64,000 nt of DNA, from assembly GCF_004522105.1 (NCBI RefSeq), contig NZ_SPUJ01000001.1:62001-126000 (forward strand). The letters run 5' to 3'. A program made the position numbers and the translations under genes. The notes beneath the pieces were generated by a model that saw nothing but the letters and a program-made list of their open reading frames with translations, was not told the origin of the DNA and ran no database searches. This document shows, one piece after another, positions 1 through 8,071 of this stretch. How positions within the stretch are numbered: the stretch's first letter is position 1; every line of letters begins with the position of its first letter. The DNA is from Nocardioides sp. 1609. Lineage in GTDB: Bacteria > Actinomycetota > Actinomycetes > Propionibacteriales > Nocardioidaceae.

Positions 1-770
1 ACGACGACAGTGGTGCCGAGCGGCGCGAAGTCCCACAGCGCGAGCGCGTCAGGCGTGGCCTGGCGGATGCAGCCGTGCGACTGCGGGGTGCCGAGCTGCG
101 CCTTGGTCTGCACCCGGGCGCCGTCGTCGACGGGGATCGTGTGGAACCCGATCGCCGCGCCGGTGTCGCCCTGGGTGAAGCGGACGAACCACTCCATCGT
201 GCCCGAGTCGTCGATGCCGATGGCGTCCTCGGAGCGGGAGTACACCTCGTAGGTGCCGGGGTCGAGGTTGTCGGTCAGGCTGCCCGAGACCAGGTAGGTG
301 CGCTCGATCTCGTCGTCCGCCCCGACCAGCCAGACCCGCTGCCGTCCCTCGCTGAAGACCACGCGCCGGCCCGTGCCGCTGTCGGCCGGCAGCACCGTCG
401 CGGTCTCCTCGGCCGACGGGCCCTGCGCCCCCGAGGTGGACTCCTCGTCGGAGGCCCCCGGCTCGGACGTCGGTGCGGAGGGCTCGGACGTCGGTGCGGA
501 GGGCTCGGACGTCGGCGCGGAGGGCTCCGACGTCGGCGCGGCGGTCGCGACGGCGTCGCGGGCGCCCCGGTCGTCGGCGTCGCCGGCGACGTCGGCGGCG
601 GCCACGGCGGCCCGGTTCTCGCCCTGCGGCTCGTCGTCGGCGGCCGAGGGCAGGACGCCGATGCTGCCGAGCAGCGCCACCGCGGTCGTGGCGAGCGAGA
701 CCCCCAGGACCACGAGGCGACCCTGCCGCGCGCGGTAGCGCGGCGGCGGGTCCATCCGGTGCCGGCTCAC
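1..770 (-). CDS. L,D-transpeptidase (YkuD family), 3' end cut by window edge
   Basis: Probable cell-wall enzyme making 3-3 peptidoglycan crosslinks outside the membrane. It runs off the left edge, so the extreme C-terminus is missing. Seen: a basic N-terminus, one hydrophobic segment (about residues 18-40) that could be a signal or anchor, a Ser/Pro/Thr-rich linker with four APTSEPS heptads, then the catalytic domain ending in GTPQSHGCIR, with the catalytic Cys near residue 234. The GTG start at 770 overlaps the ParA stop by four bases (GTGA), so the two are probably co-translated. Family call is firm; the exact substrate is inferred. Confidence 0.88.
   Translation of the reverse strand, partial: MSRHRMDPPPRYRARQGRLVVLGVSLATTAVALLGSIGVLPSAADDEPQGENRAAVAAADVAGDADDRGARDAVATAAPTSEPSAPTSEPSAPTSEPSAPTSEPGASDEESTSGAQGPSAEETATVLPADSGTGRRVVFSEGRQRVWLVGADDEIERTYLVSGSLTDNLDPGTYEVYSRSEDAIGIDDSGTMEWFVRFTQGDTGAAIGFHTIPVDDGARVQTKAQLGTPQSHGCIRQATPDALALWDFAPLGTTVV
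460..543 (-). repeat. 21-bp tandem repeat, four copies, in transpeptidase linker
   Basis: Four adjacent 21-base units (460-480, 481-501, 502-522, 523-543) with only a few substitutions encode the APTSEPS heptads of the extracellular linker. Copy number may vary between strains. Confidence 0.85.
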
Positions 771-1546
771 GACGTCCTCCCCGCTCGGGCGACCAGGTTG
801 GCGGCGACCGCCCGGTAGGCGGCGGCGCCCTTGCTGCTGCGGCTGGTGGCGAGGATCGACCGGCCGGCAGCGGGCGCCTCGGCGAACTTGATCGTCTTCG
901 GGATCGGCGGCTCCACGACCTCGAGGTCGTAGGTCTCCGAGATCGTCTCCAGCACGGTGCGCGCGTGGGTCGTGCGGCCGTCGTACAGCGTCGGCAGGAC
1001 GCCCCACACCACCAGGTCGCGGTTGGTGAACCGCTTGACGTCGTGGACGGTGTCGAGGAGCTGCCCGACGCCGCGGTGCGACAGCGTCTCGCACTGCAGC
1101 GGGATGAGGACGCCGTCGGCGGCGGTCAGCGCGGCGACCGTGAGCACCCCGAGCGACGGCGGGCAGTCGAGCAGGATCCAGTCGTAGTCGCTGCCCCGGG
1201 CGGCGAGGTCCTCGACCATGGAGCGCAGCACGTGCTCGCGCCCCGTGCGGGTCAGCAGGTCGGCCTCGGCCCGCGCCAGCTCGATCGTCGCGGGCATCAG
1301 CGCCACGCCGTCGTCGGTCTCGAGCACCACCTCGGTGGGGTCGAGCCCCTTGGTCAGCACGTGGTGGACCGAGAGCTCGAGGTCCTCCGGGTCGATGCCG
1401 AGGGAGAACGTCAGGCACGCCTGCGGGTCGAGGTCGACGAGCAGGACGGAGTGACCGAGCTCGGCGAGCGCGGCACCGATGGAGGCGACGCTGGTCGTCT
1501 TGGCGACGCCGCCCTTCTGGTTGGCGATCGCGAGGGTCGTGGTCAT
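767..1546 (-). CDS. ParA/Soj-like P-loop ATPase
   Basis: 259-residue ATPase of the ParA/MinD class. The deviant Walker A motif KGGVAKTT lies at residues 11-18 (Ala where Gly is usual), followed by switch motif LVDLDPQA near 36-43 and a Walker B-like LLDCPPS. Its length matches Soj-type proteins without an N-terminal HTH, so it is unlikely to repress its own promoter. No ParB gene or parS site was noticed nearby, so this is probably an orphan ParA positioning another cargo rather than the chromosomal partition protein. It is translationally coupled to the downstream transpeptidase gene. Confidence 0.88.
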   Translation of the reverse strand: MTTTLAIANQKGGVAKTTSVASIGAALAELGHSVLLVDLDPQACLTFSLGIDPEDLELSVHHVLTKGLDPTEVVLETDDGVALMPATIELARAEADLLTRTGREHVLRSMVEDLAARGSDYDWILLDCPPSLGVLTVAALTAADGVLIPLQCETLSHRGVGQLLDTVHDVKRFTNRDLVVWGVLPTLYDGRTTHARTVLETISETYDLEVVEPPIPKTIKFAEAPAAGRSILATSRSSKGAAAYRAVAANLVARAGRTS

Positions 1547-1661
1547 CGGCTCCCATCATGCCCGACCGCGACTCCTGAGCGGCGCAGGTCCCCCGGCGTG
1601 CTGCCCGACGACGTGACCTGTGTCGTGCGCGGCGGGTGGTGCCCCTGCGACGATGCCTGCC

Positions 1662-2414
1662 ATGCCCACCGCACTCGTCACCGGCGCCACCGCCGGCATC
1701 GGCCACGCCTTCGCCGTCCACCTCGCCCGCCGCGGGCACGACCTCGTGCTGGTCGCGCGCGACGCCACCCGACTCGACCAGGTCGCGGCGGACCTCCGGA
1801 CGGCGCACGGCGTGGAGGTGGAGGTCCTGGTCGCCGACCTCGTCGAGCCCGACCAGCTCGCCCGGGTCGAGGCCCGCGTCGCCGACCGCGAGCGGGCGGT
1901 CGACCTGCTGGTCAACAACGCCGGGTTCGGGCTGAAGAAGCGCTTCCTCGACAACCCGGTCGAGACGGAGGAGGCGATGCTCGCCGTCCTGGTCACCGCG
2001 GTGCTCCGGCTCAGCCACGCCGCCCTCGGCGCGATGACCGAGCGCGGCAGCGGCGGCATCATCAACGTGTCCAGCGTCGCGGCGTTCCTCCCCCGCGGCT
2101 CGTACTCCGCCGCCAAGGCGTGGGTCAACAGCTTCAGCGAGTGGGCCGCCCACGAGTACCGCGGCCAGGGCGTCACCGTGATGGCGCTGTGTCCGGGGTT
2201 CACCAAGACCGAGTTCCACGAGCGGATGGAGGTCAAGCGCGGCGACGGCCTCATGTGGCTCGACGTCGACTTCCTCGTCGAGAAGGCGCTCGAGGACTTC
2301 GCCAAGGGGCGGGTCCTCTCGATCCCCGGGGCGCAGTACAAGACCGTCATCGCCCTGACCCGCCTCGTCCCGAACCGGGCGCTGCAGGCCCTCCAGTCCA
2401 TCGGGCGTCGGTAG
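1662..2414 (+). CDS. short-chain dehydrogenase/reductase (SDR)
   Basis: NAD(P)-dependent oxidoreductase of the classical SDR family, 250 residues from the ATG at 1662. Seen: nucleotide motif TGATAGIG at residues 7-14, NNAG motif, catalytic Ser in NVSS and the YSAAK catalytic pair. I chose 1662 because the Rossmann strand begins at once and a GACGAT hexamer lies seven bases upstream, as at other probable leaderless starts here. In-frame starts at 1653 and 1620 are possible but add atypical sequence. Substrate unknown. Confidence 0.87.
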   Translation: MPTALVTGATAGIGHAFAVHLARRGHDLVLVARDATRLDQVAADLRTAHGVEVEVLVADLVEPDQLARVEARVADRERAVDLLVNNAGFGLKKRFLDNPVETEEAMLAVLVTAVLRLSHAALGAMTERGSGGIINVSSVAAFLPRGSYSAAKAWVNSFSEWAAHEYRGQGVTVMALCPGFTKTEFHERMEVKRGDGLMWLDVDFLVEKALEDFAKGRVLSIPGAQYKTVIALTRLVPNRALQALQSIGRR

Positions 2415-2426
2415 CGGGTCCGGTCT

Positions 2427-2460
2427 AGCGGGTCCGGCGAGGAGCGAGCCGGAACCCGCT
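2427..2460 (+). terminator. hairpin with GAGGAGCGA loop after SDR gene
   Basis: A 12-13 bp stem (AGCGGGTCCGGC at 2427-2438 with GCCGGAACCCGCT at 2448-2460, one bulged base) encloses the nine-base loop GAGGAGCGA. It lies 13 bases past the SDR stop, between convergent genes. Probable terminator or RNA-stabilising structure. Confidence 0.65.
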
Positions 2461-2572
2461 ACGTCGGTCGTCGAGCGGGCGGCGCGGGCCGAGACGCCTG
2501 GCCCACCGAGGCCGGGTCGACGAGGCGGGTCGGCACGGAGGCGCCAGGGGTTTCGTCGGCGCGCTCGCCGGC
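2461..2572. repeat. dispersed intergenic repeat, copy A
   Basis: Non-coding remainder between convergent genes. It contains GTCGTCGAGCGGGCGGCGCG, then GCCCACCGAGGCCGGG and TCGTCGGCGCGCTC, blocks that recur in similar order at 33219-33345 and in part near 61000. No ORF of interest. Confidence 0.6.
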
Positions 2573-3445
2573 TCAGGATCCGGGGGTCACCACCGCCGGC
2601 ACCGGGCGACCGGAGGCGGCCGCGGCGTCGGCCGCCCGGTCGAGGAGCCGCTCGTACTCCTCGACGGCGGTGGTGTGGCAGCCGAGCTCGTGGTCGGTCT
2701 TGCCGAGACCGTGGTGGTCGCTGGAGCCGGTGGCGACCAGGTCGAGGTCGCGGGCCAGCCCCCGCAGCTCGTCGCGGACGCCGGCGTCGTGGTCCTGGTG
2801 GTCGACCTCGAGGCCGGCGAGGCCGAGCCGGGCGAGGGTGGCGAGCTCGTCGGGCGGCAGCGCGGCCCGTCGGCCGCGGCCCCACGGGTGCGCGACCACG
2901 CTCACGCCGCCCGCGGCCGTGACCGCCTCGATCATGCCGGTCAACGGCGCGGCGTAGCGGTCGACGTAGGCCGGTCGCCCTTCGTCGAGGTAGCGGGCGA
3001 ACGCCTCGTCGCGGGTCGCCACGACGCCGGCGCGCACGAGCGCGTCGGCGACGTGCGGACGACCGGGGACGCCGTCCGTGGCGATGTCGTCGAGGGTGAG
3101 CTCGATGCCGAGGGCGTGGAGCGCGGCGAGCATCGCGGGCGCCCGGCTGCCGCGACCGTCGACGATCCGCTCGAGCTCCGCGCGCAGCCCGGGGTGCTCC
3201 GGGTCGGGCAGGTAGGCGAGCAGGTGGACGCCCTGGCCCCGGTGCCGGGTGCTGATCTCCATGCCGCGCACCAGGGTGGTGCCCACCGCCAGCGCGGCCT
3301 CGGCCGCCTCGTCCCACCCTGCCGCCGTGTCGTGGTCGGTGAGCGCGACGACGTCAAGCCCGGCCGCGCGCGCCGCCACGACGAGCTCGGTGGGCGTCTG
3401 GGTGCCGTCGCTGACCCGGGAGTGGGTGTGGAGGTCGATGCGCAC
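2573..3445 (-). CDS. PHP-domain phosphoesterase
   Basis: 290-residue metal-dependent phosphoesterase of the YciV/RNase AM type, which hydrolyses 3',5'-nucleoside bisphosphates or trims short 5' RNA ends. The four PHP motifs are present: DLHTHSRVSDG at the N-terminus, TDHDT, VAHPWGRG and GSSDHHG near the C-terminus. Length is normal for the family. The GTG start at 3445 has a TAGGCT hexamer six bases upstream and no ribosome-binding site, suggesting a leaderless message. Substrate is inferred from the family only. Confidence 0.85.
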   Translation of the reverse strand: MRIDLHTHSRVSDGTQTPTELVVAARAAGLDVVALTDHDTAAGWDEAAEAALAVGTTLVRGMEISTRHRGQGVHLLAYLPDPEHPGLRAELERIVDGRGSRAPAMLAALHALGIELTLDDIATDGVPGRPHVADALVRAGVVATRDEAFARYLDEGRPAYVDRYAAPLTGMIEAVTAAGGVSVVAHPWGRGRRAALPPDELATLARLGLAGLEVDHQDHDAGVRDELRGLARDLDLVATGSSDHHGLGKTDHELGCHTTAVEEYERLLDRAADAAAASGRPVPAVVTPGS

Positions 3446-3451
3446 CCGGGC

Positions 3452-3457
3452 AGCCTA
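3452..3457 (-). promoter_or_regulatory. -10 hexamer TAGGCT for leaderless PHP gene
   Basis: TAGGCT on the minus strand six bases before the GTG start. Fits the TANNNT actinobacterial -10 with transcription starting at or near the start codon. Confidence 0.5.
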
Positions 3458-3462
3458 GGGCG

Positions 3463-4110
3463 TCACCACGTGGGTGCCGGTCCCCCGAACGGCAGCTCGA
3501 CCAGGGAGGGGCCCGACCGCGAGGCGTCGCGCAGGATCCACTCCTCGCGCAGCAGCAGCAACGCCGACGCCGGGCGCAGCACGAGCCACAACCAGCGGCC
3601 GTGCGCCTCGCCCGCCAGCACGGAGCGGTCCTGCTCACGGCCGGCGAGGTCCGGCCCCGGGTTCGTCGAGACCGCCCACAGCGGCACCACCTTGGTGTCC
3701 AGACGCACCTTGACCACCGGCGGCCCGGCCCCGATCTCGGGTCCGGGGTCCTGGTGCGCGGTGCCGGCGATCCGGGCCCCGAGCCCGGTGCCGGCCTCCT
3801 CGGTGACCACGAGGACGTCGACCGGGCCGTCGAGCGCACTCGGGCCCGAGGCGCAGGTCATCGTGGCGCGGGCCCGCTCCGGGTCGGACCCGACGACCGC
3901 GAAGTCGCTGACGCTCCAGCCCGGGCTCAGGGGCCAGGGAAGGTAGCTCGGGACCGCACGGGATCGGTGCAGGTGGTCGGCGAACGCCTCGTAGGTGACC
4001 TCAGCGGGACGCCACAGCGGCTCGATGTCGGCGTGCTCCAGGCAGACCCAACCGTTGGCGGTCTCCGTGACGGGGGCCGCACAGCGAGGACAGCCCGCCG
4101 AGAGCGACAT
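3463..4110 (-). CDS. DUF6758 family protein
   Basis: 215-residue cytoplasmic protein conserved in Actinobacteria, function unknown. An N-terminal CPRC pair followed by WVCLEHAD looks like a small zinc site. The body contains the family blocks YLPWPLSPGW and EEAGTGLGARIAG. I chose the ATG at 4110, eight residues before the CxxC; a GTG at 4119 would add three residues. It sits between the PHP and histidine phosphatase genes on the same strand, 17 bases before the PHP start. Confidence 0.75.
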   Translation of the reverse strand: MSLSAGCPRCAAPVTETANGWVCLEHADIEPLWRPAEVTYEAFADHLHRSRAVPSYLPWPLSPGWSVSDFAVVGSDPERARATMTCASGPSALDGPVDVLVVTEEAGTGLGARIAGTAHQDPGPEIGAGPPVVKVRLDTKVVPLWAVSTNPGPDLAGREQDRSVLAGEAHGRWLWLVLRPASALLLLREEWILRDASRSGPSLVELPFGGPAPTW

Positions 4111-4143
4111 GGCGACCACGGTCGCGGGAGGGCGGGCTCCCCG

Positions 4144-4707
4144 TCAAGAGTTCCAGCGGATGACGACCGGCGACTCCCGCTCGTGGCCGAGCAGGGAGAT
4201 GGTGGCGGTGTCGAGCTTGAACAGCCGGCCCTCGCTCACCGGCAACCCCAGCCAGCGGGCCGTCAGCACCCGGAGCGAGTGCCCGTGCGCGAACGCGATC
4301 ACCGGACCGGACGCCGCCAGCACGGTCGCCACGACGCGGTCGAGCCGCGCGCCGACCTCGTCGGGGCTCTCCCCGCCCGGGCAGCCGTCGGACCAGATGT
4401 TCCAGCCGGGTCGCTGCTCGCGGATCGCCGGGGTGGTGATGCCCTCGTACTCGCCGTAGCCCCACTCGGTCAGGTCGTCGTCGACCTGGGCGTCGGCGAA
4501 GCCCGCCAGCTCGGCGGTACGACGCGCGCGCAGTCGCGGGCTCGTGAGGACCAGCGCCGGGTCGAGGCCCGAGAGACGCTCACCCAGCGCGCGGGCGTCG
4601 TCCTCGCCGTCCTCGAGGAGGGGCAGGTCGGTGGCGGAGGTGTGCCGCCCGGACCGGCTCCACTCGGTGGGGCCGTGGCGGACGATCCAGAGCTCGTTCC
4701 CAGTCAC
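4144..4707 (-). CDS. histidine phosphatase family protein
   Basis: 187-residue phosphatase of the phosphoglycerate mutase-like branch. Seen: the RHG phospho-acceptor motif near residues 10-12 (IVRHGPTEW), the acidic segment EYEGITTP and a second catalytic His in AFAHGHSLRVL. Cytoplasmic, with no signal peptide. Small actinobacterial members act on varied phosphomonoesters, so the substrate cannot be called. Divergent from the secreted beta-helix protein 25 bases away. Confidence 0.83.
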   Translation of the reverse strand: MTGNELWIVRHGPTEWSRSGRHTSATDLPLLEDGEDDARALGERLSGLDPALVLTSPRLRARRTAELAGFADAQVDDDLTEWGYGEYEGITTPAIREQRPGWNIWSDGCPGGESPDEVGARLDRVVATVLAASGPVIAFAHGHSLRVLTARWLGLPVSEGRLFKLDTATISLLGHERESPVVIRWNS

Positions 4708-4732
4708 CGCCGCAGTCTGTCACGATCGCCGG

Positions 4733-5959
4733 GTGCGACCTGTCCGCCTGCTGCTCGCGGTCCCCCTGGCCGCGGTCGTCGTGGCCGGGTCGGTCGCGCC
4801 GTGCGCGCCGGCCGACCCCGCGCCGGGTCCGCGGACCTGGCGGGTGGGCCCCGAGCGTGCCCTCACGACTCCGAGCGCCGCCGCGGCCGTGGCCCGCGAC
4901 GGGGACACGGTGCTCATTGATGCCGGGGCCTACCCGGGCGACGTCGCCACCTGGACCCAGGACGACGTCACGCTGAGAGCCGTCGGGGGCCGGGTCCGAC
5001 TCACCGCCGACGGTCGCAGCGCGCAGGGCAAGGCGATCTGGGTCGTCGCCGGCGACCGCACCCGGGTCGAGGCGATCGAGTTCAGCGGCGCCGCCGTGCC
5101 CGACCGCAACGGCGCGGGGATCCGCCAGGAGGGCACCGGCCTGACCGTCGTCCGCTCGGTCTTCCACCACAACGAGAACGGCATCCTGGCCGGCGCCGAC
5201 GCGGCCAGCGACATCCGCATCCACCGGTCGCGGTTCCACGCCAACGGCGCCGGCGACGGCTACTCGCACAACGTCTACGTCGGCGAGGTGCGGTCGCTCA
5301 CCGTGACCGGCAGCGTGCTGGGGGGCGCGTCGGTGGGCCACGAGCTCAAGTCGCGCGCGCTCCGCACGACCGTGACCGGCAACCGGATCGTCGACGGCGC
5401 CGGCACGGCGAGCTACTCGATCGACGTCCCGAACGGCGGCGAGACGCTGATCGCCGGCAACGTCGTGGAGCAGGGCGCCTCCTCGCAGAACCCCGTGCTC
5501 GTGGCGTACGGAGCCGAGGGCCTCACCCACCCGGGGTCGCGGCTGTGGGTCGTCAACAACACCCTCGTGAACCGCGGTGCGTCGGCCACCCACGTCGCCC
5601 TCTTCGGCACCGGCGCCGAGACGCACCTGTGGAACAACCTGCTGGTCGGCCCCGGCGACCTCACCGACGGCGCGGCCGAGCGGCGCGGCAACCGGCGCGC
5701 CGGCGCGCGCGGGTTCGTCGACGCGGCAGCCCACGACTTCCGTCTCCTCGCCCGGTCCCCCGCCCGCGACCGCGGCGTCCGACCGCCTCGCCGCTGGCGC
5801 GCCCGCTGGATCTACGTCGCTCCGCTCCGCCTCGCTCCCCGCCCCCGCGCGGGCCGGCTCGACGTCGGCGCGTACGAGTTCGTGCCGCGGCGTCGCCGGC
5901 AGCGCGCCGCGGGCGACGGTCCCGGGACCCCCGCGCGCCGTGCCGTGCCACGGGCGTGA
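4733..5959 (+). CDS. secreted right-handed beta-helix repeat protein
   Basis: 408 residues from the GTG at 4733. An N-terminal signal peptide (VRLLLAVPLAAVVVAGSVAP) is followed by a parallel beta-helix of NosD/pectate-lyase type, with recurrent coils such as GIRQEGTGLTVVRSVFHHNENGI and WVVNNTLVN in shortened form. The C-terminus becomes Arg/Pro rich. Such folds bind or cleave polysaccharides, but no catalytic residues can be assigned. A CACGAT hexamer six bases before the GTG suggests a leaderless start; upstream in-frame starts would run through the phosphatase gene. Confidence 0.75.
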   Translation: MRPVRLLLAVPLAAVVVAGSVAPCAPADPAPGPRTWRVGPERALTTPSAAAAVARDGDTVLIDAGAYPGDVATWTQDDVTLRAVGGRVRLTADGRSAQGKAIWVVAGDRTRVEAIEFSGAAVPDRNGAGIRQEGTGLTVVRSVFHHNENGILAGADAASDIRIHRSRFHANGAGDGYSHNVYVGEVRSLTVTGSVLGGASVGHELKSRALRTTVTGNRIVDGAGTASYSIDVPNGGETLIAGNVVEQGASSQNPVLVAYGAEGLTHPGSRLWVVNNTLVNRGASATHVALFGTGAETHLWNNLLVGPGDLTDGAAERRGNRRAGARGFVDAAAHDFRLLARSPARDRGVRPPRRWRARWIYVAPLRLAPRPRAGRLDVGAYEFVPRRRRQRAAGDGPGTPARRAVPRA

Positions 5960-5994
5960 CTCCCGGGCGTGACTCCGGGGGCGTGACTCCGGGG
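5952..5994. repeat. 13-14 bp tandem repeat, three copies
   Basis: Units of GGGCGTGACTCCS at 5952, 5965 and 5978. The first covers the stop codon of the beta-helix gene; the others fill the spacer before the MFS gene. Probably slippage-derived. Confidence 0.7.
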
Positions 5995-6050
5995 CTGGTC
6001 GGTCGCGTGATCTCCACCCTCGCGCGGCCGGTCGGTGCGACGATCGGCGC

Positions 6051-7214
6051 GTGACCCCACCGACCGACGTGTCCGCCGGCCTCGCCCGGCACCGCCGGGC
6101 GACCGTGCTGGCCTTCGCGAGCCAGGGGCTGGTGTTCATCAGCCTCACCACCCGGCTGCCCGACTTCGCCGACCGGTGGGACCTCGGCGAGCTCGAGCTG
6201 TCGCTGCTCCTGCTGCTCATGGTGCTGCTCGCCGGGGTCGGCTCGGTCGTCGCCGAGCGGCTCGCCGCCCGCCACGACAGCGCGACCGTGCTGCGGGCCG
6301 GGCTGCTGCTCACCGCGGTCGCGGTCCCGACGCTCGCGCTGGCGCCGGCCTTCGCGGCGTTCGTGGTCGGGCTGGCGGCGTACGGCGTCGCGCTCGGCGT
6401 CGTCGACGCCACCGCCAACATGCAGGCCGTCGCGATCGAGCACGGCTACGGCCGGCCGATCCTGCCCTCGTTCCACGGCGCCTGGACGGCGGGCGGCGTG
6501 GTCGGCGCGGCCGTCACCCTGGCGACGTCGGGGCTGGCCAGCGGCACCGCTGCCGCCGTGGCCGCGCTGCCGCTCGCGGTCGCCCTCACCGCGGGGTTCC
6601 TCCCGCGGGCCGAGGTGCCGGGCGAGGGGGTCGCGGTCACCGTGCCGTGGCGTCCGATCGTGCTGGTCGGGTTGGGGATGGTCGTCTTCTACATGGTCGA
6701 CACCGCCGCCACGACCTGGGGCGCGACCTACCTCGACGACACCGTCGTCGCGCCGTCGGGCCTGGTCGCGCTGGCGACCCTCCCCTACCTGCTGGCCAGC
6801 CTCGTGGTCCGGCTCGCCGGCGACCGGCTGGTGCAGACCCACGGCGTGGTCGCGGTGCTGCGCACCGGCGCCGTCGTCGCGTGCGTCGGACTGGCCACCG
6901 TCGTCCTCGCCCCGGACTGGCCGGTCGCCGTCCTCGGGTTCACGGTCGCCGGCGCGGGCGTCGCAGTGGTCGCCCCGCTCAGCTTCTCCGCCGCGGCGCG
7001 GATCGCGGGTGGCTCGCAGGCCCAGGTGGACGCCGTCGTGGCGCGCTTCAACCAGTTCAACTACGTCGGAGCGCTGCTCGGCGCGGTCCTCACCGGCGTC
7101 GTCGGCAGCGACTCGCTGCGGGTCGGTTTCGCCGTCCCCGCCGTCCTCGTGCTCGCGCTGGTGCCGCTGGCGCGGGCGTTCGCCGCCGACGAGCCGGGTC
7201 GTCAGTCGGCCTGA
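6051..7214 (+). CDS. MFS transporter
   Basis: 387-residue integral membrane protein with about 11-12 hydrophobic helices, typical of the major facilitator superfamily. The first helix begins near residue 17 and is followed by the TRLPDFADRW loop common in actinobacterial exporters of this group. The GTG at 6051 has GACGAT six bases upstream and no clear ribosome-binding site. Substrate unknown; a sugar or drug exporter is possible. The last 13 bases overlap the convergent MaoC gene. Confidence 0.85.
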   Translation: MTPPTDVSAGLARHRRATVLAFASQGLVFISLTTRLPDFADRWDLGELELSLLLLLMVLLAGVGSVVAERLAARHDSATVLRAGLLLTAVAVPTLALAPAFAAFVVGLAAYGVALGVVDATANMQAVAIEHGYGRPILPSFHGAWTAGGVVGAAVTLATSGLASGTAAAVAALPLAVALTAGFLPRAEVPGEGVAVTVPWRPIVLVGLGMVVFYMVDTAATTWGATYLDDTVVAPSGLVALATLPYLLASLVVRLAGDRLVQTHGVVAVLRTGAVVACVGLATVVLAPDWPVAVLGFTVAGAGVAVVAPLSFSAAARIAGGSQAQVDAVVARFNQFNYVGALLGAVLTGVVGSDSLRVGFAVPAVLVLALVPLARAFAADEPGRQSA

Positions 7215-7735
7215 GGTCCGGGCCAGTGCCTGTCGGGCTGGGGCACCGGTCGGCCGGGCTGCTCACCGCCACGCGCCTGGAGGTAGCTGTCCTTCGGGAC
7301 CATCACCTTGCGCCGGAAGATGCACACGACCTGGCCGTCCTGGTTGTAGCCGATCGTCTCGACGTGGACGACGCCGCGGTCGTCCTTGCTCCGGCTCTCG
7401 GTCTTGGCGAGCACGGTGGTCTCGCCGTACAGCGTGTCGCCGTGGAACGTCGGTGCGACGTGGCGCAGCGACTCGACCTCGAGGTTGGCGATGGCCTTGC
7501 CGGAGATGTCGGCGACCGACATGCCGAGCAGGATCGAGTAGACGTAGTTGCCCACGACGACGTTCCTGCCGAACTGCGTGGTCTCCCCGGCGTAGTGCGC
7601 GTCGAGGTGCAGCGGGTGGTGGTTCATCGTGAGCAGGCAGAAGAGGTGGTCGTCGTACTCGGTGACCGTCTTGCCCGGCCAGTGCTTGTACGTGGCCCCG
7701 ACCTCGAACTCCTCGTAGCTGCGCCCGAACTGCAC
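7202..7735 (-). CDS. MaoC family dehydratase
   Basis: 177-residue hot-dog fold protein, probably an acyl-CoA hydratase. The segment WPGKTVTEYDDHLFCLLTMN followed by HPLH carries the catalytic Asp/His pattern of the family. I chose the GTG at 7735 because the strong AGGAGAGG lies just before it; the GTG at 7750 would bury that site in coding sequence. Close relatives act on mesaconyl-type or other branched enoyl-CoAs. It overlaps the MFS gene 3' end and is about 3.5 kb from the acyl-CoA dehydrogenase, so a shared pathway is only a guess. Confidence 0.85.
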   Translation of the reverse strand: MQFGRSYEEFEVGATYKHWPGKTVTEYDDHLFCLLTMNHHPLHLDAHYAGETTQFGRNVVVGNYVYSILLGMSVADISGKAIANLEVESLRHVAPTFHGDTLYGETTVLAKTESRSKDDRGVVHVETIGYNQDGQVVCIFRRKVMVPKDSYLQARGGEQPGRPVPQPDRHWPGPQAD

Positions 7736-7815
7736 GATGCCTCTCCTCACTCACGGGGTCCCGCCCGGGTTACCGGTGGGTACGTCGAGGGTGAGTCTGT
7801 CAGGTCGGCGCGGCG

Positions 7816-8004
7816 TCAGCTGCCTCCCCCACCGGCCTTGCGACGGTGCATCTTGGGGGCGTTGTCGCTGACCTCGGACCCGTGGGCCTTCTCGTGGACG
7901 GGGCCGTCCTGGTGCACGCCCTTCTCGTGGGTGTTCTTGCGGTCGAGCGCCTCGCGCATCTTGGCCTTGAGGTCGTCGTTGGTGGAGCCCGAAGAATCCG
8001 TCAT
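7816..8004 (-). CDS. DUF5302 small protein
   Basis: 62-residue, highly charged soluble protein, rich in Lys, His and Asp, ending in Gly-rich AGGGGS. It matches the short actinobacterial DUF5302 family (N-terminal DDLKAKMREALDRK helix). Function unknown. The ATG at 8004 is preferred over longer in-frame extensions that would consist of Arg/Ala repeats. Confidence 0.7.
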   Translation of the reverse strand: MTDSSGSTNDDLKAKMREALDRKNTHEKGVHQDGPVHEKAHGSEVSDNAPKMHRRKAGGGGS

Positions 8005-8071
8005 GCCCACCACCCTGGCACGGGCACCCTGACGCGTCGACCGGCTTTTCCGGGTCGCGACGCCCGGTGCC

